Part shown: one piece after another, positions 1-8,985 of the stretch
Position numbering within the stretch: the stretch's first letter is position 1
Layout: each line of letters opens with the position of its first letter
From: Photorhabdus laumondii subsp. laumondii
GTDB lineage: Bacteria > Pseudomonadota > Gammaproteobacteria > Enterobacterales > Enterobacteriaceae
DNA length: 64,000 bases
Assembly (NCBI RefSeq): GCF_003343245.1
Contig: NZ_CP024901.1
Coordinates: 2,232,001 to 2,296,000, forward strand
Direction of reading: 5' to 3'
The notes under the pieces: model-generated
Told to the model about the DNA's origin: nothing
The model's database searches: none
Seen by the model: only the letters and a program-made list of their open reading frames with translations
Translations under genes and position numbers: made by a program

Positions 1-3000
1 GCTTTCGCAGGCAAAGTGAATAGCGGTGAGTGATGACGAACAGGCGGTGCCAATACTGACAGACGGTCCGCTAAGGTTCAGTTTGTAAGCGGCACGTGTA
101 GCGATAAAATCCTTGTCATTACCTATTTGCCACTGACCGGGGTCGAGGTGCATCCGGTCTTTATTTGGCATGACGTTTTCCAGCAGGTAATAATTGAAGC
201 CACTGCTACCAAAGACACCGACTGAACGCGGTGTACTATCATTGCCATAGCCAGAGAGTTCCAACGTTTCCCATGCCATTTCAAGAAATAACCGCTGTTG
301 TGGGTCCATCACCTGCGCTTCACGTGATGAATAACCAAAGAAGCGTGCATCAAACTCCGCACAACCCTCCAGCAAACGTGCGCGTCTGACAAACTGTGGG
401 TGACTTAACAGCGCTGGATTGACGCCCCGTTGTAACAATTCCTCGTCAGACAACTCCACACTGGCATCGTAACCCGCCAACAACCGCTGCCAAAAAGTGT
501 CGAGATCTGGCGCTTGTGGGAAGCGGCCAGTCATACCAATAATCGCAATAGCATTGCTATCCTGAGTCGAAACATCCAACATTGGTATTGCTGTTGGTAT
601 TGCTCTCTTTTCAGTGACTATCAGCGGTGTGACTGCGACTGTAACGGGTGTTTTTTGTTGCGACAGCGTGTCCAGTAGTTGCGCCTGTTGTCGAATGGTG
701 GGATGGGCGAAAATATCGGTCACAGACAAGTTGACACCAAACGCTTCATTCAATTGCTGGAATAGCGCCATAACCCGTAGTGAGTGGCCGCCAGCATCGA
801 AAAAGTTTTCGTCATAACCGATTTCATCCCTCTCTAGCAGTTCACGCCAGATAGCCTCAACGCGACTGAGTGATGACACAACTTTGGCTGGCAAAGGAGA
901 AGATTGATGCTGACCGGCACGTGTCAGTTTCATTTCAGCTAATGCTTTCAGATCGACTTTTCCCGTAATGCCGGTAGGCAGTGCATCAAGAAAGAACAAC
1001 GCTGTTGGCACCATCACCTCACTAACCTGTTGGCGTAATGCGCTCAGGATCTCACTACGGCTGGTTTCGCCGACAATGTATCCCGCCAACTCTTTATTCC
1101 CTTGGCTATCGGTGATCGCCAGTGCTTCGGCCTGACGTACACCCGGTAGCGCACTTAGGGCAGCACGCACAGCATTCAGCTCAATTCGGTAACCACGGAT
1201 TTTTACCTGACGGTCAACCCGACCAATAAACTCCAGTGCGCCATCCATGCGTTGACGCACAATGTCGCCGGTACGGTACATGCGAGCCTTTAATTGTGGT
1301 GCAAAGCTATCGGGTAAAAACACCCCAGCGGTTTTTTCATCCATACCCAGATAGCCCTGTGCAACACAGGTTCCCGCTAAATAAAGTTCACCCATTTCCC
1401 CCGGTGCTACGGGCTTTCTCTGTTCATCAAGCAGATGGAAGCGAACATCGCCCATTGGACGCAGCACCAGATTTTGCCCTGCGGCATGATAATCGGTAAG
1501 GGATACCACAATTGCGCATTCAGTAGGGCCGTATCCATTCATCAGCCTGCGCCCTACAGACCAGCGCTGGGCGACTTCGGGCATACAAGGCTCACCGGTT
1601 ACGATAATCACCTGGAGACTTGGCAGCGGTACTAACGGCACTATCGCCAACGCAGAAGGGACAATCCACATATGCGTAATCTGTTTATGTGCCAGCCACT
1701 CTGTCAGATTACTGCCAGGCAACAGTTGCTGTTTATTAGCGAAGACCACGCAAGCACCCGCTACAAGTGCTGGAAAAATTTCTCCCAACATCACATCAAA
1801 TACGGGCGAGGAGTACTGCACTATGCGAGAAGAAGGTTCAAGCCTCAGCTCATCGCGGATTGCCAGAATGTTATGGCAGACACTGCGGTGGGTGACAGCA
1901 ACACCTTTTGGTTTACCCGTTGATCCAGAAGTGTAAATAACGTAAGCGCAATCATCCGGCTGACAGATCGCCGCCATAGTCATATAAGGTGCATTGGCTA
2001 TATCTAACTCATCGATATTCATTGCCGCCAGACTAAGACGCTGACACAGAGGCGCTGTTTCATTTCGGCACAATATCGCTTTTATTTCCGCATTATCAAT
2101 CACATATCGATTTGCTGGTTCGGCGTTATCAGGAGCCAGTGGCACAAACACCGCACCAATTCGGTTAATTGCCAGCATTGCCGTGACATTATGTGGATGG
2201 TGTCCCATCAGAATGCCAACTCGATCACCTCGGCCTACACCTACTTGTTGTAATTGTTGCGCCACATATGCGGTCAATGTATCAAGCTGCTGATAACTTA
2301 GACTTAATTCATCACTTTCCAGCGCCACATGTCCGCCATACCGGGACAGGTTCTGTTGAAACAACTGAAACAGTCCTTGTGGCTTATCAACAACGAGTTC
2401 TGGTTGAGCACTACGGTCAGAATTAACCGTCAACAAATCAGCCAATGCAGTATCTGGTTTTTCAATGAGTTGTGGCAACATCGCCAGCAAATACTCACTC
2501 ATCCGTCCCAGAGTGACGGCAGATAACCCCCCCGGCATGGCCATAAAATGAGCGTAAACCTGACCATTTACACGATTAATTGCCAGCTCTAAATCAATTT
2601 TGGCGCGATAGTCCCCCAACTCAACGTCTGAAACCTTCATGTCCCCGAATGTTGCATCGTTTGGTTGATCCAGTTCACAGGAAAAAATAGTTTGGAAAAC
2701 GGGATTTTTACCTGCCACACGCGGCAAATTAAGTGTTTGTACCAAATAATCGAACGGCAAATCACGATTTTCAAGAATGTCGAGACTAACCTGTCGCGTG
2801 TGCATCAGGAGTTGCTGAAAAGTTTGCAACTCACGGCTATTGATACGTACCGGCAAAGTGTTAGCAAAGTAGCCAATTAGCGTATCCCATGCAGGTATAG
2901 TGCGCAGCGACACTGGTGTGCCGACGATAAGATCCTGCTCCCCACTCTGCTGGCGCAACAGGAGGGCAAACAAACTCAACCAGACCATAAACGGTGTACA

Positions 3001-6000
3001 GTTTTGCTCACGAGCCAGTTTCTCTACACCTTCAACATACACATGAGGAATAGCACAACTTATTGCAGCCGCTTCGTCAGTTGGTGCCGCCATCTCATTC
3101 AGTATCAGAGTCGCTGGCGCATCCGCCAATTGTTGACGCCAGAAATGAATCTGTTGCTGCACCGCTGGATCAGTCAGTCGGGAGCGCTGCCAGCTAATGA
3201 AATGCCCATAGTTTGCTTCCAACATGGGTAGCATGGGTGCCTTACCGGCCAGACGTGCCTGATAGCCGTGCCGTAACTCATCAAAAAGTATTGCCAGTGA
3301 GCGACCATCGGAAATAATGTGGTGCAGAGTAATACAAAGCACATGCTCTTGCGGGGACAGCGTAAACAGTACCGCACGGATGAGTGGCCCATTGACGAGA
3401 TCGAAACTTGCCATCATCTCTTCCCGCAATTTCGATGCCAGTGCAGACTCACCGCCGGAGATATTTTGCTGGCGCAGGGTTAGCGTTAATTCAGACGCAA
3501 CCTGATGACTAGGTTCAAAACTGGATGTTCCATCTGGCTCGCTTACTTTGCTGACTTGGCTAGAGAATGTGGTACGTAATACGTCATGACGTTGCACTAT
3601 GTCATTCAGCGCCTGCATTAACGCAGTAAAATGCAGATTACCATGCAGACGCAATGTGAAAGGCACGTTGTAACTGCAATCATCCGGTCGTTGCATCGCA
3701 ATCAACCACAAACTGCGTTGACCGAATGAGAGTAAATCACTGACCTGCGAAACGTGCTGCACAGTAACACTCTGTTTCGCATTGCTCTTTTCAACGCCGT
3801 CCTTTTCAATACTGTTCTTTTCAATACTATCTTTTTCAACACTGCCCAGTAACGAGGCTAACCCGACGATAGTTGGATGGTTGAAAATAGCGGAAAGTTT
3901 AAGCTGAACACTAAATGTCTTATTGATCTGCGTAATCAGATTGGCAGCAATTAATGAATTACCACCACAATAGAAGAAATTATCTTCAGTACTGATGACC
4001 TGAACTCCTAACGCTGTTCTCCATAATGCCAGCAATTGTTCTTCACGGGCGTTAGCCGGTTCTGTCATAGACTCCTGATTTTCTGGTAGTGAGAAATCCG
4101 GAACTTGTAAGCGCTTGCGATCAACCTTCCCGTTGGGGGTGGTTGGTAATTTATCGAGAAACACGAAAGCACGCGGCATCATATGCCCGGGTAGCCGCAG
4201 GGACAAATAACCACGTAACTTGTCAGTATCAGCCGATGACACAACATAGGCGACCAACACTTTATTATTTGTACTGTCATTACAGGCGACAACTGCACAC
4301 TGGCGCACATCGGCGTGCTCCAGTAATGCACTCTCCACCTCGCCTAATTCAACGCGAAAACCGCGAATTTTAATCTGATGATCACTGCGTCCCATGAAAT
4401 CAATAGTGCCGTCAGCCAGGAAACAGCAAATGTCTGAGGTGCGATAGAATCGCGTACTGCTATTCTCTGCTACAAGGCCGTCTGCCACAAAACGGCCATG
4501 GCTATCGAATTTGCCGGTAATAAATTTTTCTGCCGTGAGTTGGGGATTATTGAGATATCCTTTTGCTACGGTAACACCCGCAATCAACAATTCACCACTA
4601 ACGCCAATCGGCACTTGTTGCAGGTGTTTATCAACAATGAACAACTCACAGCTAGCCAGCGGCCTACCCAATGGAATGACTCGCCCGGTTTCCAATGGAT
4701 GTGTTTCCGGATCAAAAACAGTGCTATCAATGGTTGCTTCAGTTACACCGTAAGAACCCAGAATACGCGCATCCGGGCGGCACAGCGCTTGTGCTGCATG
4801 CAGCTCATGACCGAACCAGACATCAGCCCCACACACCAGTGTTGATAATCCATCCAGACGTTTCCCATTATCCTGACAGAACTGAATTAATTGACGTAGT
4901 ACCACGGGAGGAAAATCACCGAAGGTCACGCCTTCGCTCATCATTAAGCGGTGCATTTCAGGGGCATCCAGCAACCACTCACGCGGACACATAACCAAGC
5001 ATCCACCACAGCCCAGAGTACGACTGAAATCCCCTATACTGAGATCGAAAATCGGTGCCGCAAGTTGTAGTGATACCGGCTCACCGGGTTGGGTGAAACG
5101 ATAGTCATGGCACCAAGCATGGTACGATGCATGCAGACTACCGTGGCTTACCTCCACCCCTTTTGGATTGCCGGTTGAACCAGAAGTGTAAATAACATAG
5201 GCTGAATCACTCTCCTGAACTGGCCAAATGGGTTGCACATCCGGCGGCGCGGGTTGACGAAACAGCTCATCAACGTCCAGCATAATGGCACGAAAATCAA
5301 GCAAACCAACAGCATCCTGTTCACTGGTGAGGATCAGTACTGGTTGTGCATCATTTATCTTATCGGCGAAGCGAGGATCAGAAGGGGACAACGGCACATA
5401 AACCGCACCGGCAGAGAGAATAGCGTAAAAAGAGATGACAATTTCTGGCCGGTAGCTCATCAATACTGCAACCCGGCTACCCGGCCCAACGCCACACTGG
5501 CGCATCTTCGCGAGCAGGTATTGCGCGTACTCGTCCAGTTGCGCATAGGTGAAACGTTGATCACGCCACACCATAGCCCGTGCATCTGGATGATTACGCA
5601 CTTGTGACTTGATGCGTTCAGCTACCGAAATAAATTCCAATACCGGCAGAGGTTCTGCCGGCCGGGAGAAGCGAGCTAGTGTTTCCAGCTCTTCTGGCGG
5701 TAACATGCTACATTTGGCGACAGAACGCTCAGGTTCACTTAGCAATGCATCCAACAATGTCTCATAGTGATTCACCATGCGAGTAATGGTGAGGTTATCA
5801 AACAAATCGGTATCAAATTCAACCAGACAGAGTAGTGAACTTGGGGATTCTTCTATCGATAACGTTAAATCATATTTAGCAGTACCAGAATGGATAAATT
5901 GTACTTCTGCTGCTAACCCATCCAGTTGCAATGCTTGTCCCGGACTCTTCAAATAATCAAACATAATCTGAAAAACAGGGGAATGGCTCAGAGAACGCAG

Positions 6001-7041
6001 GGGTTGTACCACATCGACAATCTCATCAAACGGCAAATCAGCATTTTCATATGCATCAAGTAATATATCGCGTGCTTGGACCAATAGATCACTGAAACTT
6101 ATCCCTTCATTAACGCGAAAACGCAACGGTAACAAATTGATAAAAAAGCCAAGGCGGACATGTTCATCAATATTGTGACGATTCGCAAATGGACTGCCAA
6201 TAACGATGTCGTCATCGTGTGAATAACGATTCAGTAATACCGTAAAAGCGGAAATCGCCACCATATAAGGTGTCAATCCATAACGTTGGCAGATTTTAGA
6301 AATACGTCCAACGAGAGATAAAGGAAGTGACTTATGATATACCGCGCCACGTCCCCGTTGTTCCAAGAGTCGTGGCCGATCGGTAGGTAATTTATGCAGT
6401 TCAGGCAATTCCACTAACTGTTTTCCCCAATAGTTGCGTAAGCGTTGCCGATGAGCGCTATTTATATGAATATCTGTTATAGAATCATTGACATGCGGGT
6501 AGGTAATCGTCGCCAACTTAGGCTGTTGACCTACTTTATACTGGTTATAGGCATGGCTAAAATCATTAAGAAAAACGTGAGTAGACCAATCATCAAATAC
6601 AATGTGGTGCAGCGTAAATATTAACTGATGATCGTTCTCTTGCCGACGAAGCAGTAAATAACGAAAAGGCAAATCGTTACTGAGATTAAAACAATATCTG
6701 ACTTCATTATCACAGATTGACTGTATTTTGGTTTCGCGTTCCTCCGGGGAATAATCGCTGAGATCACTGATACGTAATTCAGGCCACTGCGGATTCAGTA
6801 CTATCTGTAATTCTCCATTGACAACATGAAATTGTGAACGCAATACCGGATGACGCTCAATCATAAAAATAATCGTTTTTTCAAGTGCTTCTCTATCTAA
6901 CGTACCACGCAAACGTAGCGAAAATGGCACGTTATATAATGCTGAGTCCATATTTCCTTGGCTAATAAGCCATAGCCTGCGTTGAGCCGGCGTTGGCAAT
7001 AAGAATGGAACATTCGATAAGGTGTTTGAATAATTACTCAC
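1..7041 (-). CDS. glbC: Hybrid NRPS-PKS, glidobactin/luminmycin GlbC-like (3' end beyond window)
   Basis: Giant assembly-line enzyme, at least 2,347 residues, truncated by the window edge. Start is GTG at 7041 with an AGGA box about 9 nt upstream; no ATG fits. Domains in order: C1 (HHIVFDD at residues 145-151), A1 (YTSGSTGNPKG near 616), carrier T1 (CGGNS, Ser1029), C2 (HHIISDG at 1240-1246), A2 (YTSGSTGKPKG near 1702), T2 (AGGHS, Ser2087), then a ketosynthase starting IAIIGMTGRFP with active-site Cys2334 in GTACSSS. Reading the pocket residues by alignment to GrsA gives D-L-G-D-V-G-S-I-D for A1, close to published Orn/Lys/Arg-type codes, and about D-V-G-W-I-T-G-I-V for A2 (small residue plausible). 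Two NRPS modules, a basic residue first, then a KS and an upstream 2OG oxygenase match glidobactin GlbC (4-hydroxylysine, alanine, then malonate extension to 4-amino-2-pentenoate). The Glb assignment is inference from architecture; the NRPS-PKS nature is certain. Confidence 0.9.
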   Translation of the reverse strand, partial: MSNYSNTLSNVPFLLPTPAQRRLWLISQGNMDSALYNVPFSLRLRGTLDREALEKTIIFMIERHPVLRSQFHVVNGELQIVLNPQWPELRISDLSDYSPEERETKIQSICDNEVRYCFNLSNDLPFRYLLLRRQENDHQLIFTLHHIVFDDWSTHVFLNDFSHAYNQYKVGQQPKLATITYPHVNDSITDIHINSAHRQRLRNYWGKQLVELPELHKLPTDRPRLLEQRGRGAVYHKSLPLSLVGRISKICQRYGLTPYMVAISAFTVLLNRYSHDDDIVIGSPFANRHNIDEHVRLGFFINLLPLRFRVNEGISFSDLLVQARDILLDAYENADLPFDEIVDVVQPLRSLSHSPVFQIMFDYLKSPGQALQLDGLAAEVQFIHSGTAKYDLTLSIEESPSSLLCLVEFDTDLFDNLTITRMVNHYETLLDALLSEPERSVAKCSMLPPEELETLARFSRPAEPLPVLEFISVAERIKSQVRNHPDARAMVWRDQRFTYAQLDEYAQYLLAKMRQCGVGPGSRVAVLMSYRPEIVISFYAILSAGAVYVPLSPSDPRFADKINDAQPVLILTSEQDAVGLLDFRAIMLDVDELFRQPAPPDVQPIWPVQESDSAYVIYTSGSTGNPKGVEVSHGSLHASYHAWCHDYRFTQPGEPVSLQLAAPIFDLSIGDFSRTLGCGGCLVMCPREWLLDAPEMHRLMMSEGVTFGDFPPVVLRQLIQFCQDNGKRLDGLSTLVCGADVWFGHELHAAQALCRPDARILGSYGVTEATIDSTVFDPETHPLETGRVIPLGRPLASCELFIVDKHLQQVPIGVSGELLIAGVTVAKGYLNNPQLTAEKFITGKFDSHGRFVADGLVAENSSTRFYRTSDICCFLADGTIDFMGRSDHQIKIRGFRVELGEVESALLEHADVRQCAVVACNDSTNNKVLVAYVVSSADTDKLRGYLSLRLPGHMMPRAFVFLDKLPTTPNGKVDRKRLQVPDFSLPENQESMTEPANAREEQLLALWRTALGVQVISTEDNFFYCGGNSLIAANLITQINKTFSVQLKLSAIFNHPTIVGLASLLGSVEKDSIEKNSIEKDGVEKSNAKQSVTVQHVSQVSDLLSFGQRSLWLIAMQRPDDCSYNVPFTLRLHGNLHFTALMQALNDIVQRHDVLRTTFSSQVSKVSEPDGTSSFEPSHQVASELTLTLRQQNISGGESALASKLREEMMASFDLVNGPLIRAVLFTLSPQEHVLCITLHHIISDGRSLAILFDELRHGYQARLAGKAPMLPMLEANYGHFISWQRSRLTDPAVQQQIHFWRQQLADAPATLILNEMAAPTDEAAAISCAIPHVYVEGVEKLAREQNCTPFMVWLSLFALLLRQQSGEQDLIVGTPVSLRTIPAWDTLIGYFANTLPVRINSRELQTFQQLLMHTRQVSLDILENRDLPFDYLVQTLNLPRVAGKNPVFQTIFSCELDQPNDATFGDMKVSDVELGDYRAKIDLELAINRVNGQVYAHFMAMPGGLSAVTLGRMSEYLLAMLPQLIEKPDTALADLLTVNSDRSAQPELVVDKPQGLFQLFQQNLSRYGGHVALESDELSLSYQQLDTLTAYVAQQLQQVGVGRGDRVGILMGHHPHNVTAMLAINRIGAVFVPLAPDNAEPANRYVIDNAEIKAILCRNETAPLCQRLSLAAMNIDELDIANAPYMTMAAICQPDDCAYVIYTSGSTGKPKGVAVTHRSVCHNILAIRDELRLEPSSRIVQYSSPVFDVMLGEIFPALVAGACVVFANKQQLLPGSNLTEWLAHKQITHMWIVPSALAIVPLVPLPSLQVIIVTGEPCMPEVAQRWSVGRRLMNGYGPTECAIVVSLTDYHAAGQNLVLRPMGDVRFHLLDEQRKPVAPGEMGELYLAGTCVAQGYLGMDEKTAGVFLPDSFAPQLKARMYRTGDIVRQRMDGALEFIGRVDRQVKIRGYRIELNAVRAALSALPGVRQAEALAITDSQGNKELAGYIVGETSRSEILSALRQQVSEVMVPTALFFLDALPTGITGKVDLKALAEMKLTRAGQHQSSPLPAKVVSSLSRVEAIWRELLERDEIGYDENFFDAGGHSLRVMALFQQLNEAFGVNLSVTDIFAHPTIRQQAQLLDTLSQQKTPVTVAVTPLIVTEKRAIPTAIPMLDVSTQDSNAIAIIGMTGRFPQAPDLDTFWQRLLAGYDASVELSDEELLQRGVNPALLSHPQFVRRARLLEGCAEFDARFFGYSSREAQVMDPQQRLFLEMAWETLELSGYGNDSTPRSVGVFGSSGFNYYLLENVMPNKDRMHLDPGQWQIGNDKDFIATRAAYKLNLSGPSVSIGTACSSSLTAIHFACES

Positions 7042-7134
7042 GAAATTTTTCCTAAGATAAAAAGATTTTTGCAGCTTAGTGATTGCCGTAAAAGCTATCA
7101 CTCCTGGGTGTCAGCCACTTTCATGGCAAAAGCG

Positions 7135-7953
7135 CTACTGGGAACACCTGTCAATCTGTTCTAGTGGGGTGAAATCAATCAGAATGATAGTGCGGACGCC
7201 AACGCTAGCGTTTTCATCGCAAGTTACGGGATTGATGTAATGACAAATCGCTGCATCATCGATGATGTAGCTATCAAGGGGATCATTAAGGAGAAAACGA
7301 GTTATCTCATGAGCAGGGACTTCTTCAAGCTGGCAATTCGCATAAGAAGGTGGCGCGATATGCGTTGTACCACCTTCGATATTGTAACGTTCAATTAAAT
7401 GTACAGCGGTGAACGGCTGACCGTCACGATGAAAACAGTTAGGCGTAATTTTTGCCGGTTTACCCGGTAGTGCCTGCATTCGGATCAGATGTACACCACA
7501 TAGCAAACGGGAATAATGTTCTGCCATGCCGGTTAGACTCAGATCGTGCCAAATGAGTTTATTAAGTAGCCCTTTATTAAGTATCTCATCAGGCATACGC
7601 AGGAATTTTCGTACCACACCACCAAATTCAGGTTGATATTCACTTCCCTGATGATAATCAATCTCTATACTACCATCAGATTGCTGATGACCTGTTTTCC
7701 AATCAATAGTTTCTGTTTCACGGTGCCACACTCCCTCACAATAACTGCGGTGACGACCACCTTCACCAAATCGATCTAACGGCAGTGACTTAGATAATTC
7801 ACACAGAGAGATAAGATCGATTTTTTCACTGTCAGAAAGGTCAAGATCGGTGGCATTGAAAGTGGCAAAACCTTGTTGGTGCAAGCTGTTGCGGATATGT
7901 GTGGAAGTAAGATGGTAACTATCTGGTGCGTTAATAAATATATTCCAGCCCAT
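7135..7953 (-). CDS. glbB: 2-oxoglutarate/Fe(II)-dependent amino-acid hydroxylase, GlbB-like
   Basis: 272-aa soluble enzyme with the facial triad of 2OG/Fe(II) oxygenases: HRD at 175-177 (His175, Asp177), distal His238, and Arg254 suited to bind 2-oxoglutarate. The block around HRDGQPF and HLIERYNIEGG resembles the free-amino-acid hydroxylase family that includes isoleucine 4-hydroxylase. It sits 93 nt upstream of the NRPS on the same strand, so is probably co-transcribed. In glidobactin and cepafungin pathways GlbB hydroxylates free lysine at C4 to supply 4-hydroxylysine; the basic-type A1 pocket of the neighbouring NRPS fits this. Start ATG at 7953 follows a purine-rich AAGAGAT. The oxygenase call is firm; lysine as substrate is inferred from context. 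Confidence 0.82.
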   Translation of the reverse strand: MGWNIFINAPDSYHLTSTHIRNSLHQQGFATFNATDLDLSDSEKIDLISLCELSKSLPLDRFGEGGRHRSYCEGVWHRETETIDWKTGHQQSDGSIEIDYHQGSEYQPEFGGVVRKFLRMPDEILNKGLLNKLIWHDLSLTGMAEHYSRLLCGVHLIRMQALPGKPAKITPNCFHRDGQPFTAVHLIERYNIEGGTTHIAPPSYANCQLEEVPAHEITRFLLNDPLDSYIIDDAAICHYINPVTCDENASVGVRTIILIDFTPLEQIDRCSQ

Positions 7954-8060
7954 TGTAATATCTCTTTATTAGGGTGAATTACGATGACATCGTATTAAAT
8001 TAATTACGATATCTTGGGAAAAAACAGTTAATACTGATTAACTCAAAAAATTATTTAGTT

Positions 8061-8189
8061 ATATCCGTCATCTTTCAAGTTGCTTCTTTGTTGGCTGCAC
8101 TCACTCACCCCGGTCACATAGTTTTCTATGCTCCAGGGGATTCGCTCCCTTGCCGCCGCGATGCATCTTGAAATCCATAGGGTATATAT
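8061..8189 (-). repeat. ERIC-type intergenic palindrome, copy 1
   Basis: About 129 bp bounded by ATATCC(C)GTCATCTTTCAAG and CTTGAAATCCATAGGGTATA arms, with the ERIC core (CTCACCCCGGTCACATAG and GGGGATTCGCTCCC). Full length, 108 bp upstream of the oxygenase gene. Could form a long cruciform or RNA stem in the 5' region of the glb-like transcript. Confidence 0.85.
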
Positions 8190-8443
8190 TTAATGATTTT
8201 AAAAAACACCTATAAATAAGAATATCTCGATTTAGCATAGAACAACACTGCCATGCTTTTTGTCGATCTACAAAGTCAATCAATCAATTTCTGACAAATC
8301 AGATAGTAAAGGATATTGCTGGATAAGTAAGAGAGCTAACTTTAAATAAATAGGCTATTAAAAAAACCTACTATATTATAGCAACTGTTTTTTGAGGGAA
8401 TTAATGACCTCAATAGTATTACCTTTCTTGCCGGGTGAAACAA

Positions 8444-8538
8444 TATATACCCGTCATCTTTCAAGTTGCCTCTTTGTTGGCTGCACTCACTCACCCCCTT
8501 GCCGTCGCGATGCATCTTGAAATCCATTGGGTATATAA
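8444..8538 (-). repeat. ERIC-type repeat, copy 2, internally deleted
   Basis: Both outer arms are intact, but the core between CTCACCCC and CTTGCCGTCG is missing about 35 bp relative to copy 1, leaving a shorter hairpin of ~95 bp. No gene is found between copies 1 and 2 (8190-8443). Confidence 0.8.
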
Positions 8539-8689
8539 GCAGTCCAATAATAAAAATATGTTCACTAAAATTAAATAAAAAATAGAACGCAAAGTATACA
8601 ATGTCAACTCGGGTCTTTATTTTTAATTTGGCAAAAAAAATTTACATATAAAGAGGTATTAGAATATGATATTAATCTTAATTGATTTT

Positions 8690-8846
8690 AACTTTGGTAT
8701 ATCATCAACCGCTTTTATTGATTCGACCAAAATTGCTGTTTGTCACAACCTCTATATTCCCCGTCATAGAGTATTTGAGGGAGTTGAGCAGCGAGGAAAA
8801 ACGAGTACGGGCTGGTTTTTATGGCTTTTTAAACGAAACCGAGGTT
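8690..8846 (+). pseudogene. IS982-family transposase remnant
   Basis: A short reading frame encodes FIDSTKIAVCHN, then RHRVFEGVEQRGKTSTGWF, the central catalytic-region signature of IS982-type transposases (FIDST...GKTSTGWFFGFKLH). After GWF the frame slips (WLFKRNRG, stop) instead of GFKLH, and nothing upstream or downstream restores a full transposase. A dead fragment of about 50 codons, evidence of past IS activity next to the secondary-metabolite locus. No terminal inverted repeats were recognised. Confidence 0.7.
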
Positions 8847-8852
8847 AATTAA

Positions 8853-8921
8853 GACAAAGTGCCGGATAAAAACCAGCACTTTGTCAATAATCTGAGTCCG
8901 CAGAGCGGGCTTTCTTCCTTA
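8853..8921 (+). terminator. Two consecutive hairpins, possible terminators
   Basis: First hairpin: perfect 10-bp arms GACAAAGTGC (8853-8862) and GCACTTTGTC (8876-8885). Second: AGTCCGC (8895-8901) and GCGGGCT (8905-8911, one G-U pair) followed by TTTCTTCCTT on the plus strand. They follow the IS remnant, and may also end the porin transcript from the other side. No experimental support. Confidence 0.4.
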
Positions 8922-8985
8922 AAGGTGGAAAGCTATGCGTTTACCTGTTGGAAGAGTCACCTCAAGGCGGCTTATTAGTTTGCAA

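Noticed and set aside
614..5607. Many plus-strand ORFs of 60-140 codons across 0.6-5.6 kb
   Set aside because: They are shadows of the minus-strand NRPS, whose domain motifs are continuous across the region.
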